From Pseudonocardia acidicola (GTDB lineage Bacteria; Actinomycetota; Actinomycetes; Mycobacteriales; Pseudonocardiaceae): a stretch of 64,000 nt of DNA. Positions 10,011-18,789 of this stretch are shown here, one piece after another (positions within the stretch are counted from its first letter, which is position 1; every line of letters starts with the position of its first letter). The stretch spans positions 101,455-165,454 of the forward strand of contig NZ_JAAXLA010000006.1 of NCBI RefSeq assembly GCF_012911935.1. Direction: 5' to 3'. Made by a program: the position numbers and the translations under genes. The notes under the pieces were generated by a model, which was not told where the DNA came from, searched no databases, and was given only the letters and a program-made list of their open reading frames with translations.

Positions 10011-10802
10011 TCAGCCCCAGGCGAGCCGGGCGGGCTGCACCGAACGGGCGACACGGCGGGTGGTCGTCGCGACGACCACCACGACGGCCAGCCACGCGGC
10101 CACCGCGACGGCGGCCGGCGGCCCGTTCAGCGCGATGCCCACCAGCGCCCACACCGCCGCGGCCGCGTAGCCGACGACGCTCGTCCCGGTACCCACCACC
10201 GAGCTGACGATCGCGGCCGCCGCGAGCAGCACGGCCACCGCCGCCGCGGCGGCCAGCGCGCCACCGCCGGGCAGGCCGATCCACGCCCCGGTGGCGGCGG
10301 TGCCGATGACGACGGCCAGCGATACCCACCCGGTGTAGATCGCGATCGGCACCCGGAACACGGCGCGCTCGACGACGCTCGCAACGGGCTCGTGGCTGAG
10401 CCGGCCGAACACGCACGCGAGGCTCACCAGTAGCGCCACGATGAGCAGTTCGGCCAGCAGGAGGTGCCGGGAACCGAACGCGAGGATCCACAGCGGGTTG
10501 AACACGGCCGTCGCCGCGAGCCACCAGCCGGTGCGCCGGTGCACGGCCCGGCCGCGCTGGGCGGGCAACAGCTGGAACACCGCATAGGCTCCGAAGCCGA
10601 GGTAGATCAGAGTCCAGACGGAGAATGTCCAGCCCGCGGCCAGCAGCGGCGTCCGGTGAGAGTTCGCCACCACTGCGATCGGCTCACCCACCGCGCCGCT
10701 CCCGGCCAGCCCGGACACGACGATCTGCACCACCGCGAGCACCGCGACCAGAACCGCGCGCAGGAGGTCGAAGGCGGTGGAGCGCGGCGCCACGACGGTC
10801 AT
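10011..10802 (-). CDS. Multi-pass membrane protein, TspO/MBR-like
   Basis: Integral membrane protein of 263 residues with six or seven hydrophobic segments, the first at about residues 10-35. The blocks AGWTFSVWTLIYLGFGAYAV and FRVPIAIYTGWVSLAVVIG resemble the tryptophan-rich sensory (TspO/MBR-like) group found in actinobacteria; ligand and role are unknown. ATG at 10802 (MTVVAPRST) was preferred because the reading frame further upstream is Arg/Ala-rich antisense sequence of the neighbouring transporter. It lies 44 bp downstream of the ABC exporter genes on the same strand and may be transcribed with them. Confidence 0.75.
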   Translation of the reverse strand: MTVVAPRSTAFDLLRAVLVAVLAVVQIVVSGLAGSGAVGEPIAVVANSHRTPLLAAGWTFSVWTLIYLGFGAYAVFQLLPAQRGRAVHRRTGWWLAATAVFNPLWILAFGSRHLLLAELLIVALLVSLACVFGRLSHEPVASVVERAVFRVPIAIYTGWVSLAVVIGTAATGAWIGLPGGGALAAAAAVAVLLAAAAIVSSVVGTGTSVVGYAAAAVWALVGIALNGPPAAVAVAAWLAVVVVVATTTRRVARSVQPARLAWG

Positions 10803-10846
10803 GCGCCCATCCTCGCGCTGCACGCCCGTCGCGGCCAGCCGATGAC

Positions 10847-11680
10847 CTATTTCAGCAGCAGCACGTCGAGCCGGCGGGCCGCGACCGTCACCCCCGCCGC
10901 GATCATCACCGCGAAGTAGGCCAGGTGCCCGAGCAGGCCGAGGTGCACCGCGCCGGTGGTGAGCCCCCGCATCAGCTCGACGGCGTGGAACAGCGGCAGG
11001 CACTCCACCACCAGCTGCAGCCACCGCGGGTACACCGACAGCGGGTAGAACGTGGTGGCGAACAGGAACATCGGCAGGATCGCCAGCGTCACCAGGTCGA
11101 AGTCCTGCCACGAGCGCATGAACGACGTCGCGGCCATCCCGATCGCGGCGAACGCGAACGCCACGACCAGCGCCGCGGGCAGCGCGAGCACCGCCCACGG
11201 CGAGGTGAGCAGCCCGAACACCGCCATCACCGACAGGAATCCGGTGGCGTAGAGACCGCCGCGCAGCAACGCCCACCCGATCTCGCCGAGCGCGATGTCC
11301 ACCGGCCCCAGCGGGGTGGCCAGCATCGCGTCGTAGAGCCGGGCGTACTTGAGCTTGAAGAACACGTTGTAGGTCGAGTCGAACACCGCGCCGTTCATCG
11401 CCGACGCCGCGAGCAGCCCGGGTGCGATGAACGCCGCGTAACTGATCATCGCCCCACCCGGTCCGGGCAGCTGCCCCACCAGCGAGCCGAGACCCCGGCC
11501 CATCGCGATCAGGTAGAACACCGGTTCGAAGAACCCGGAGACGAAGGCCAGCCAGGTGCGCCGGGACGCGGTGGCCGAACGCAGCAGCAGCACCCGGGAG
11601 CGGCCGGCGTAGCTGCCGGCGGGCAGCAGCCGCAGCGCGAGCGGGACCGCAGCGGCGGGCGGCGCGATCGGCGGGGTCAC
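10847..11680 (-). CDS. ABC-2 type exporter permease (second)
   Basis: Membrane subunit of a NodJ/DrrB-type ABC exporter. The 277-residue protein has six hydrophobic segments and the family block AFIAPGLLAASAMNGAVFDS followed by FKLKYARLYDAMLATP. The GTG start at 11680 shares four bases (GTGA) with the stop of the preceding permease gene, so translation is coupled. With the permease at 11677-12507 and the ATPase at 12507-13439 it forms a complete transporter with two different permease subunits. The exported substrate cannot be read from sequence. Confidence 0.88.
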   Translation of the reverse strand: MTPPIAPPAAAVPLALRLLPAGSYAGRSRVLLLRSATASRRTWLAFVSGFFEPVFYLIAMGRGLGSLVGQLPGPGGAMISYAAFIAPGLLAASAMNGAVFDSTYNVFFKLKYARLYDAMLATPLGPVDIALGEIGWALLRGGLYATGFLSVMAVFGLLTSPWAVLALPAALVVAFAFAAIGMAATSFMRSWQDFDLVTLAILPMFLFATTFYPLSVYPRWLQLVVECLPLFHAVELMRGLTTGAVHLGLLGHLAYFAVMIAAGVTVAARRLDVLLLK

Positions 11681-12507
11681 GGCGCGAGCCTCCTGCTGAA
11701 CCGGCGGGTGGCCAGCCCGGTGCCGACCGCGAGCAGCGCGACCAGATAGGCCAGATGCCCGGCGGCGGCCGCCGGACGCCAGGCGTCGAGGGCGGCGGAT
11801 CGCGCCAGCTCGGTGCCGTGCCACAGCGGCGAGATCCATGCGATCGGTCGCACGAACGCGGGGAGCCTCTCGATCGGGAAGAACGTCCCGGAGAACAGCG
11901 TCATCGGGATGATCACGAACCGGAACAGCGCGTTGAACGCCGAGCCCTCGTTCTCGATCGTCGCGGCGTACGCCATCACCAGCGCCGCCACCGACATCCC
12001 GGCCAGCACCGCGACCAGCAGCGACACCACGATCCCCGGGCCGGCCACGCCTCCGAACAGCGCGATCACCGCCACGTAGATCGCGCCGGAGGCGAACATC
12101 TTGCACGCGATCCAGACCAGGTGTCCGCCGGCGATCTGCCCGCCGGTGAGCGGGGTGGCCGCCATCGCGTGGTAGACCCGCTGCCACTTGAACCCGGACA
12201 GCACCGGGTACGTCGATTCGAACGCCCCGCTCTGCACCGCCGACATGGCGAGCAGCCCCGGCGCGAGCCACACCAGGTAGGCGATGCCGCCGGTGGCCGC
12301 CGCGGCGCGGCCGGTGCCGTTGACCAGGGCCCCGAAACCGACCCCGAAGGCCAGCAGGAACAGCAGCGGCTGCAGCACCGAGGACACCACGGTGGCCCGC
12401 CAGTTGCGCCGGTACCAGGACCAGTAGTGCTCGACGACGATGAGCCCGCCGCGCAGCCGGCCCGGGGCCGCGGCCGCCGCGCGCGAGGTGGTCTCGGCCG
12501 GCGCCAT
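11677..12507 (-). CDS. ABC-2 type exporter permease (first)
   Basis: Membrane subunit of the same NodIJ/DrrAB-like exporter, 276 residues and six hydrophobic segments, with WLAPGLLAMSAVQSGAFEST and FKWQRVYHAMAATPLTGGQI as family signatures. ATG at 12507 overlaps the ATPase stop by one base (TGATG), and its own stop overlaps the next permease by four bases. The two permeases are recognisably paralogous, indicating a heteromeric pore. Confidence 0.88.
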   Translation of the reverse strand: MAPAETTSRAAAAAPGRLRGGLIVVEHYWSWYRRNWRATVVSSVLQPLLFLLAFGVGFGALVNGTGRAAAATGGIAYLVWLAPGLLAMSAVQSGAFESTYPVLSGFKWQRVYHAMAATPLTGGQIAGGHLVWIACKMFASGAIYVAVIALFGGVAGPGIVVSLLVAVLAGMSVAALVMAYAATIENEGSAFNALFRFVIIPMTLFSGTFFPIERLPAFVRPIAWISPLWHGTELARSAALDAWRPAAAAGHLAYLVALLAVGTGLATRRFSRRLAP

Positions 12508-13439
12508 CAGTCGACCAGCGTCCGGCCGGTGAGCCGCAGGAACACGTCCTCCAGCGAGGAGCGGCGGATCAGCTCCGACAGCGGCCGTAGCCCCGCCCGG
12601 GCCACCTCGGCCTGCGCGCGCTCGCCGTCGGCGGTGTAGAGCAGGAACCGGTCGGGCAGCTCCTCGACCCGGTCGACGAGTGGTTCCAGGGTGCCCACCG
12701 CGGGCCGGTTCTCCGGGGCGAACCGCAGCTCCAGCACCTCCCGGGTGGAGTACCGCTCGATCAGCTCCGCCGGCGTGCCCTCGGCAGCGATCAGCCCGCC
12801 GTCCATCACCACGAGCCGGTCGCACAGCTGCTCGGCCTCGTCCATGTAGTGCGTGGTGATGATCTGGGTGACCCCCTCGCGCTTGAGCCGGTAGAGCCGG
12901 TCCCACAGCAGGTGCCGGGCCTGCGGGTCGAGGCCGGTGGTGGGCTCGTCGAGCAGCAGCAGCTCCGGGTCGTTGACCAGCGACCGGGCGATCGTCAGCC
13001 GCCGCTTCATGCCGCCGGACAGCGGTTCCACCGGATCACCCGCCCGCTCGGTGAGCTGGGCGAACTCCAGCAGCTCCGCGGCCCTCGCCCGCACGTGCCG
13101 CCGGGACAGCCCGAAGTAGCGGCCGTAGATCTCCAGGTTCTCCCGCACCGACAACTCGGCGTCGAGGTTGTCCAGCTGCGGCACCACACCGATCCGGGCC
13201 CGGATCCGCGGGCCGTCGGGTCCCGGGTCCATGCCCAGCACCTGCAACGACCCCGCAGTGCGCGGCGACACGCAGGCGATCATCCGCATGGTCGAGGACT
13301 TCCCGGCCCCGTTGGGGCCGAGGAAACCGAACACCTCGCCGCGCGCCACGTCGACGTCGATGCCGCGGACGGCCTCGAAGGAACCGAAGCGCTTGCGGAG
13401 CCCGCGCGCCTGCACCAGAGCATCGGACACATCCAGCAC
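12507..13439 (-). CDS. ABC exporter ATP-binding protein (NodI/DrrA-like)
   Basis: ATPase of the exporter encoded by the next two genes. The 310-residue protein has Walker A GPNGAGKS near residue 41, the Q-loop VVPQLDNLD, the signature LSGGMKRRL, Walker [13 protein letters not shown] and the H-loop [11 protein letters not shown]. The C-terminal region [19 protein letters not shown] is typical of NodI/daunorubicin-exporter ATPases. Start is GTG ([10 protein letters not shown]). It is divergent from lprG; the 79-bp gap must hold both promoters. Confidence 0.93.
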   Translation of the reverse strand: MLDVSDALVQARGLRKRFGSFEAVRGIDVDVARGEVFGFLGPNGAGKSSTMRMIACVSPRTAGSLQVLGMDPGPDGPRIRARIGVVPQLDNLDAELSVRENLEIYGRYFGLSRRHVRARAAELLEFAQLTERAGDPVEPLSGGMKRRLTIARSLVNDPELLLLDEPTTGLDPQARHLLWDRLYRLKREGVTQIITTHYMDEAEQLCDRLVVMDGGLIAAEGTPAELIERYSTREVLELRFAPENRPAVGTLEPLVDRVEELPDRFLLYTADGERAQAEVARAGLRPLSELIRRSSLEDVFLRLTGRTLVD

Positions 13440-13506
13440 GCTAGCCCGCTTCCCCGACAGTCTGCGCGCCCATTCCGGCCGGCCCGGGGCCGGCGGGACC
13501 GCCCGC

Positions 13507-13512
13507 TACCCT
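13507..13512 (+). promoter_or_regulatory. -10 box (TACCCT) for leaderless lprG-like gene
   Basis: TACCCT ends six bases before the GTG at 13519, the spacing expected when transcription begins at the start codon. There is no Shine-Dalgarno sequence. The -35 region is not recognisable. Confidence 0.45.
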
Positions 13513-13518
13513 GCCGCC

Positions 13519-14217
13519 GTGCGACCCCGTCATCTGCTCGCCGCCGTCGCGGCCGGCCTCGTGCTGCTGCTCGCCGGCTGTACCGGCGCGCCGGGCCCCA
13601 CCACCGCCGCGCTGCCGGCCGCCGCCGACCTGCTGTCCCGCTCGGCGGCGGCGATGAAGCAGGTGAGGACGGTCGGGGTGGACATCCAGGTCGATCCGGC
13701 GTTGAGCACGGTCCCGGTGCGCGCCGCGACCGGCTCGCTCACCGCGGCGGGCGACGCCGTCGGCTCGGTCACGCTGGCCCAGGGCGGCACACCCGTCGAG
13801 TTCGAGTTCGTGGTGGTCGGCGGCAAGATCTACCTGAAGGGCCCCACCGGCGGGTTCGGCCCGCCGATCCCGGTCAGCCTGGCCGCCGGCTTCTACGACC
13901 CGACGGTCGTCCTGGACCCGCAGCGCGGCGTGGCCCGGCTGCTGGCGACCGCGACCCCGGGCGCGACCGAGGCGAAGGAGACCGTGGACGGGGTCGACAG
14001 CTACCGGGTGCCGGCCACGCTCGCCCCCGACGCGGTGGCCGCGCTGGTGCCCGGGGTGAGCGGCCCGGTCAAGGGCCTGCTGTGGATCGACGCCGCGACC
14101 TCGCGGCTGGTCAAGGCCGAGCTGCAGGTGCCGGCCGGTCCCGGCAGCGCGACCGGCCCGGCGACGGTGCAGCTGCACGACTACGACGCGCCGGTCAGCG
14201 TCACCGCCCCCGCGTAG
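13519..14217 (+). CDS. lprG: LppX/LprAFG family lipoprotein (LprG-like)
   Basis: Secreted lipoprotein expected to carry triacylated lipids from the inner membrane to the cell envelope, as LprG does in mycobacteria. The 232-residue protein has a signal peptide ending in the lipobox LLAGC (Cys at about residue 21), then the LppX/LprG beta-sheet domain with [17 protein letters not shown] and [18 protein letters not shown]. The next gene is an MFS transporter of P55 type five bases away, the same pair as lprG-Rv1410c of M. tuberculosis, which strengthens the assignment. Start GTG has no ribosome site but a -10 box just upstream. Confidence 0.88.
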   Translation: MRPRHLLAAVAAGLVLLLAGCTGAPGPTTAALPAAADLLSRSAAAMKQVRTVGVDIQVDPALSTVPVRAATGSLTAAGDAVGSVTLAQGGTPVEFEFVVVGGKIYLKGPTGGFGPPIPVSLAAGFYDPTVVLDPQRGVARLLATATPGATEAKETVDGVDSYRVPATLAPDAVAALVPGVSGPVKGLLWIDAATSRLVKAELQVPAGPGSATGPATVQLHDYDAPVSVTAPA

Positions 14218-14222
14218 CCCCG

Positions 14223-15758
14223 GTGGACCAGACCGCCGCCCCGGCGGCCACCAGCACCCCCGCCCCCGTCCGGCGGCCCCGGCTGGCGATCGGCATCGCG
14301 GGGCTCGCGGTGCTGCTGGCCGCGCTCGACGGCTACGTGGTGGTCACCGTGCTGGTGACCATCGTGGTCGACCTCGGTGTGCCGGTGAACCGGCTCGAAC
14401 GGGCCACCCCGCTCGTCACCGGCTACCTGCTCGGCTACGTCGCGGCGATGCCGCTGCTCGGCCAGCTGTCCGACCGCTACGGCCGCCGCCGGGTGCTGCA
14501 GGTCTGCCTGCTCGCGTTCGCCGCCGGCTCCGCGATCACCGCGGCCGGTCCGGACCTGGCGACGGTGATCGGCGGGCGGGCGCTGCAGGGCGTGGCCGGC
14601 GGTGCGCTGCTGCCGGTGAGCATGGCGCTGGTCGGTGACCTGGTGGCCGGACGCCACCGGGCCGCGGCGCTGGGCGCGGTGAGCGCGGCCGAGCAGCTGG
14701 GCAGCGTGCTCGGCCCGCTGTACGGGGTGGGGCTGGCCGTGCTGATCGGCTGGCGCGGGCTGTTCTGGGTCAACCTGCCGCTCGCGCTGGCCGCGGTCGC
14801 GGCCGTGCAGGTCGCGGTGCCGCGTGGTGAGCCGGCCGGTGCGCCCCGCACCCGGGTGGACGTGGTCGGCGGGCTGCTGCTCGCCACCGGTCTCGGTCTG
14901 CTCGTGGTCGGGCTCTACAACGGCGATCCGGCCCGGTCGGTGCTCGCGGCGGACGCGCCGTGGTGGCTGGCAGGCGCCGGGGTCGCGCTGCTGGCCTTCG
15001 CCGGCTGGGAGACGCGGGCCCGGACCCGGCTGTTCGACCCGGCCGGGGTGCACAGCCGGCCGGTGGCGGCGGGCCTGGTGGTCGGCTTCGTCGTCGGCAC
15101 GGCGCTGATGGTGACGCTGGTCGACGTGCAACTGCTCGGGCAGACGCTGCTCGGTCGTGACGCCGTCGACGCGGCGCTGTTGCTCACCCGGTTCCTCGTC
15201 GCGCTGCCGGCCGGGGCGCTGCTCGGTGGGCTGCTTGCGCCGCGGGCCGGTGACGCGGCGGTGGCCGTGCTCGGCATGCTCACCGCGGCGACCGGATTCC
15301 TGCTGATGTCGCGCTGGCCTGCCGATCCGGTGAGCGCCCGGCATTCCGCCGGGCCGGTGTCGCTACCGGTGCTGGACACCGACCTGGTGCTGGCCGGTCT
15401 CGGCCTGGGCCTGGTCGTCGCGCCGGTGGCGGCCGCGGTGCTGCGCGCGGTGCCGGCCGACCGGCGCGGGGTCGCCTCGGCGGCGACCGTGGTCGCGCGC
15501 AGCACCGGGATGCTGGTCGGCGTGGCGGTGCTGACCACCTGGGGCCTGCACCGTTTCCGGCAGCTGACCGCCGGGCTCGTGACGCCACTGCCGTTCGGGG
15601 TGGCGCCCGGCGTCTACCGGGAGCAGCTCGCGCGCTACACCGAGGCGCTGCGCGCCGCGCTGCTCACCCAGTACCGGGAGATCTTCGGGATCACCGCGCT
15701 GATCTGCCTGCTCGGGGCGGTCGCCGCCGTGGGGCTGGTGACCCGGCGCCGGGGCTGA
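14223..15758 (+). CDS. MFS transporter, P55/Rv1410c-like
   Basis: Fourteen-helix-type major facilitator of 511 residues, like mycobacterial P55, which works with LprG to export triacylglycerides and drugs. Motif A is [12 protein letters not shown] near residue 80, and motif C appears as [16 protein letters not shown]. The long helix 9-10 region ([17 protein letters not shown]) and the C-terminal periplasmic segment around [16 protein letters not shown] fit the family. GTG start lies five bases after the lprG stop, so the two genes form an operon. Efflux substrates are inferred from the mycobacterial pair. Confidence 0.88.
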   Translation: MDQTAAPAATSTPAPVRRPRLAIGIAGLAVLLAALDGYVVVTVLVTIVVDLGVPVNRLERATPLVTGYLLGYVAAMPLLGQLSDRYGRRRVLQVCLLAFAAGSAITAAGPDLATVIGGRALQGVAGGALLPVSMALVGDLVAGRHRAAALGAVSAAEQLGSVLGPLYGVGLAVLIGWRGLFWVNLPLALAAVAAVQVAVPRGEPAGAPRTRVDVVGGLLLATGLGLLVVGLYNGDPARSVLAADAPWWLAGAGVALLAFAGWETRARTRLFDPAGVHSRPVAAGLVVGFVVGTALMVTLVDVQLLGQTLLGRDAVDAALLLTRFLVALPAGALLGGLLAPRAGDAAVAVLGMLTAATGFLLMSRWPADPVSARHSAGPVSLPVLDTDLVLAGLGLGLVVAPVAAAVLRAVPADRRGVASAATVVARSTGMLVGVAVLTTWGLHRFRQLTAGLVTPLPFGVAPGVYREQLARYTEALRAALLTQYREIFGITALICLLGAVAAVGLVTRRRG

Positions 15759-15789
15759 CCGGCCCCGGCTACCCCGGCAGGCTCCGCAC

Positions 15790-16200
15790 TCACAGGTTCG
15801 GGAACCAGAGCTTGATCTCGCGGGCGGCCGACTCCACCGAGTCCGAACCGTGCACCAGGTTGTATTGGGTCTCCAGGCCGAAGTCGCCGCGGATGCTGCC
15901 CGGGGCCGCCTTCTCCACCGGGTCGGTGCCGCCGGCGACCTGCCGCCAGGCCGCGATCGCGCGAGGGCCCTCGGCGACGGCGGCGAGCACCGGGCCGGAG
16001 GTGATGAACTCGAGCAGGGATTCGAAGAAGGGCTTGCCGTCGTGCTCGGCGTAGTGCTGGGCCGCCAGCTCCCGGTCGACGGTGCGCAGCTCGATCGCCA
16101 CCAGGTCGAGCCCCTTGCGCTCGATCCGGGCGAGGACCTCGCCGATCAGCTTGCGCGAGACACCGTCGGGCTTGACCAGGACAAGGGTGCGTTCTGTCAC
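15790..16200 (-). CDS. ndk: Nucleoside diphosphate kinase
   Basis: Transfers the gamma phosphate between nucleoside tri- and diphosphates through a phosphohistidine. The 136-residue protein has the ATP site [16 protein letters not shown] and the active-site block YNLVHGSDS with His117; the family length is 130-150. Start is GTG with a GGAGAG site and a TATACG -10 motif close upstream. It belongs to the conserved valS-folC-DUF4233-ndk order but here follows an inserted DM13 gene. It converges on the MFS gene with a 31-bp gap. Confidence 0.97.
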   Translation of the reverse strand: MTERTLVLVKPDGVSRKLIGEVLARIERKGLDLVAIELRTVDRELAAQHYAEHDGKPFFESLLEFITSGPVLAAVAEGPRAIAAWRQVAGGTDPVEKAAPGSIRGDFGLETQYNLVHGSDSVESAAREIKLWFPNL

Positions 16201-16221
16201 GCTCTCCAGCGTATAGCCGGA

Positions 16222-16764
16222 TCAGATCGCGGTCGGCCGCAGGGCCGCGGCCCCGAAGGAGACGTCGAAGCGGCCGCACCAGATGCTCACACTGGTCAGC
16301 GTGGGCAGGTCGGCGTCGGCCGGGATCGGGTAGTTGGAGCTGCCGACGTTGCCCTTGAGATCACCCAGGTCGACGTGGCGGGCATCCTCGAACAGGTACC
16401 AGCCGTCGCGGCCGGGCAGCACCGGGGCATCGGTCAGCCACACCTCGAGCTGCGGGCCGTTGCTGGTGACGAGGTTCTCCAGGCGCAGCACGCGGGAGCC
16501 GTCGGTGAGCCGGAGGATCTGCACGGTGCCGCTGGTGGCGTGCTCGTGGCTGATCAGCTCACCGCCGGCCAGGACGGCGGGCATCACCTGCGGCCCGTCC
16601 CCGGGGATCGCAGCGACGGGAACGGGCTCCTCGACGACCTGGTCGACGAAGAGCTTCCACGGCTGGAACCACCACACCGCGACCACGACCAGCACCACGC
16701 CGACGACGAACCCGAGGTGGACGGCCGGGCGCCGCAGCAGCGGATGACGGGCGGTGCGCTCCAT
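16222..16764 (-). CDS. DM13 domain protein, membrane-anchored
   Basis: A 180-residue protein with one N-terminal transmembrane helix (about residues 15-37) and an extracytoplasmic DM13 domain (about 65-175), a fold proposed to take part in redox or electron transfer at the cell surface. Characteristic segments are ATSGTVQILRLTDGSRVLRL, GPQLEVWLTD and the single cysteine in SIWCGRFDVSFGAA, the conserved DM13 cysteine. It lies between DUF4233 and ndk on the same strand. No partner redox protein is adjacent, so the function remains open. Confidence 0.85.
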   Translation of the reverse strand: MERTARHPLLRRPAVHLGFVVGVVLVVVAVWWFQPWKLFVDQVVEEPVPVAAIPGDGPQVMPAVLAGGELISHEHATSGTVQILRLTDGSRVLRLENLVTSNGPQLEVWLTDAPVLPGRDGWYLFEDARHVDLGDLKGNVGSSNYPIPADADLPTLTSVSIWCGRFDVSFGAAALRPTAI

Positions 16765-16854
16765 GCTTCATAGTGCACCCCGTTCGCCCGGGCGGTTACG
16801 GCTGCGAGCAGCAACCGGTTACGCCCGCACGGACCCGCCGGGCATCGCCGCCGG

Positions 16855-17247
16855 TCACTGCCGCTGGCTGGGCAGCTCTCCCCGGGCCATCTTCTGGGCG
16901 ACGTCGCGGCGCATGAGCAGCAGGCCGCCCCAGACCAGTGCGAAGACCAGGCCCATGATGCCCAGTGCAAGTACGAACACCCCGCAGGCGATCATGACGG
17001 CCTGCAGCACGAGAGCCAGGCCGAGGCCCCACGGCCGCCGCTGCAGGCCAGCCGCGACGATCATCGCGATCGCCAGCCCGAGCATCGCGGTCACCCCGGC
17101 CGCGGTCGCACCGTCGCCGAACTTGGGCAGCACCAGCAACGCGAGCAGCACCACGATCGACTCGAGGATCAGCGTCGCGGCGAAGACGCCGCGGATGCCC
17201 TTCATCGGATCCGGGCGGGGCGCGGCCGGCTGCTCGGGCGGGGTCAT
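16855..17247 (-). CDS. DUF4233 membrane protein
   Basis: Small integral membrane protein (130 residues, four hydrophobic helices) of the actinobacterial DUF4233 family, nearly always located after folC. Function is unknown. The N-terminus after a Pro-rich lead is MKGIRGVFAATLILESIVVL, a family signature. Its ATG start overlaps the folC stop by four bases (ATGA), indicating translational coupling with folC. Confidence 0.88.
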   Translation of the reverse strand: MTPPEQPAAPRPDPMKGIRGVFAATLILESIVVLLALLVLPKFGDGATAAGVTAMLGLAIAMIVAAGLQRRPWGLGLALVLQAVMIACGVFVLALGIMGLVFALVWGGLLLMRRDVAQKMARGELPSQRQ

Positions 17248-18752
17248 GCCGGCTCCCTGCCGAACAGCGTGCGGGCCTCCCCCGCGGTCACCACCGAGCC
17301 CGTGATGATCACACCCACGCCGGAGTCCCCACCCTCCTCGGCCAGTTCCACGGCCTGCTCGACGGCTTGGCCCAGCATCGGCTCGACGCTGACCCGGTCG
17401 GCGCCGAAGACCTCGACGGCGATCGCGGCCAGCTCGTCGGGACCCATCGCGCGCGGCGAGGAGTTCGCGGTGATCACGACCTCGTGGACGGCGGGTTCGA
17501 GCTCGGTGAGCAGGCCGCGGGCGTCCTTGTCGCGCATCACGCCGATCACCGCGACGAGCCGGGTGAACCGGAACTCCGACACCAGCGCCGCGGCCAGCGC
17601 CCGGGCGCCGTGCGGGTTGTGCGCGGCGTCGGTGAGCACGGTGGGCGCGTTGCGCAGCCGCTCCAGGCGCCCCGGCGAGATCACTTTCGCGAACGCCGCG
17701 CGCACGGCGTCGGGGTCCAGCGGCTGCGCCGGCCCGGCCCCGAGCAGCGCCTCGGCCGCGGCCAGCGCGATCGCCGCGTTGGACGCCTGGTGCTCGCCGT
17801 GCAGCGGCAGGAAGATGTCGTCGTAGCGCCCGCTGAGGCCCTGCAGCTCGAGGCGCTGTCCGCCGACGGCGAGCTCGCGCTCCCGCACCCCGAACTCGGC
17901 GCCCTCGCGGGCCACCTGGGCGCCGACCTCGGCGGCCCGCTCGATGAGCACCTGGGCCACGGCGCGGTCCTGCGCCGCGAGCACCGCGACCGAACCGGGC
18001 TTGATGATCCCGGCCTTCTCCCGGGCGATGCCGAGGATGTCGGTGCCGAGGTACTCCGCGTGGTCCAGCCCGATCGGGGTGATCACCGCGACCGCGCCGT
18101 CGACGACGTTGGTCGCGTCCCAGCGCCCGCCCAGGCCGACCTCGACGACCCCGGCCTCCACCGGGGCGTCGGCGAACGCGGCGAAGGCCATCGCGGTGAG
18201 CACCTCGAACTTGCTCATCGCGGGCCCGTCGCCGCGCTTGGCGTCGATCAGCTCGACGAACGGGATGACGTCGCGGTAGATCTGCACGTACCGCTCCGGG
18301 CTCAGCGGGCGGTTGTCCAGGTTGATCCGCTCCGTGGCGCGCTGCAGGTGCGGGCTGGTGTAGCGCCCCGTGCGCAGCCCCACCTCGGTGAGCAGCGCGT
18401 CGACCATCCGCGCGGTCGACGTCTTGCCGTTGGTGCCGGTCAGGTGCACCACCGGGTAGCCGCGGTGTGGCTCGCCGAGCGCGTCGACCAGCGCGGCGAT
18501 CCGGTCCAGCGACGGCTCCATGACCGTCTCGGGCCAGCGCTTGTCCAGCTCGGCCTCGACGGCCAGGAACTCGGCGAAGCCGGCGACGGTCGAGGAGGCC
18601 GGGACGACGTCCGGGGTGTCACCGCCCCGGATGGCGTCGAGCACGTGGGCGATGACCGCGTCCTGCGCGGTCTCCTCGGGCGAGCGGACCTCCCCCTCAC
18701 CCTCGGGGAGCTCGCCGTGCTCGGGCTCGGTGTCGTCCCAGCGATCCGTCAT
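17244..18752 (-). CDS. folC: Folylpolyglutamate synthase / dihydrofolate synthase
   Basis: ATP-dependent ligase that adds glutamate to folates and, in bifunctional members, to dihydropteroate. The 502-residue protein has the P-loop HLTGTNGKTSTARMVDALL near residue 104, the VEVGLGGRWDATN block and the C-terminal AHNPHGARALAAAL. An acidic N-terminal extension of about 45 residues is common in actinobacteria. It lies 37 bp downstream of valS and overlaps DUF4233, so valS-folC-DUF4233 is one operon. A GGGAAGG site supports the ATG. Confidence 0.96.
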   Translation of the reverse strand: MTDRWDDTEPEHGELPEGEGEVRSPEETAQDAVIAHVLDAIRGGDTPDVVPASSTVAGFAEFLAVEAELDKRWPETVMEPSLDRIAALVDALGEPHRGYPVVHLTGTNGKTSTARMVDALLTEVGLRTGRYTSPHLQRATERINLDNRPLSPERYVQIYRDVIPFVELIDAKRGDGPAMSKFEVLTAMAFAAFADAPVEAGVVEVGLGGRWDATNVVDGAVAVITPIGLDHAEYLGTDILGIAREKAGIIKPGSVAVLAAQDRAVAQVLIERAAEVGAQVAREGAEFGVRERELAVGGQRLELQGLSGRYDDIFLPLHGEHQASNAAIALAAAEALLGAGPAQPLDPDAVRAAFAKVISPGRLERLRNAPTVLTDAAHNPHGARALAAALVSEFRFTRLVAVIGVMRDKDARGLLTELEPAVHEVVITANSSPRAMGPDELAAIAVEVFGADRVSVEPMLGQAVEQAVELAEEGGDSGVGVIITGSVVTAGEARTLFGREPA

Positions 18753-18789
18753 GCCTGCACCTTCCCGGCGCCTGGGACTCGCGGCGTCC

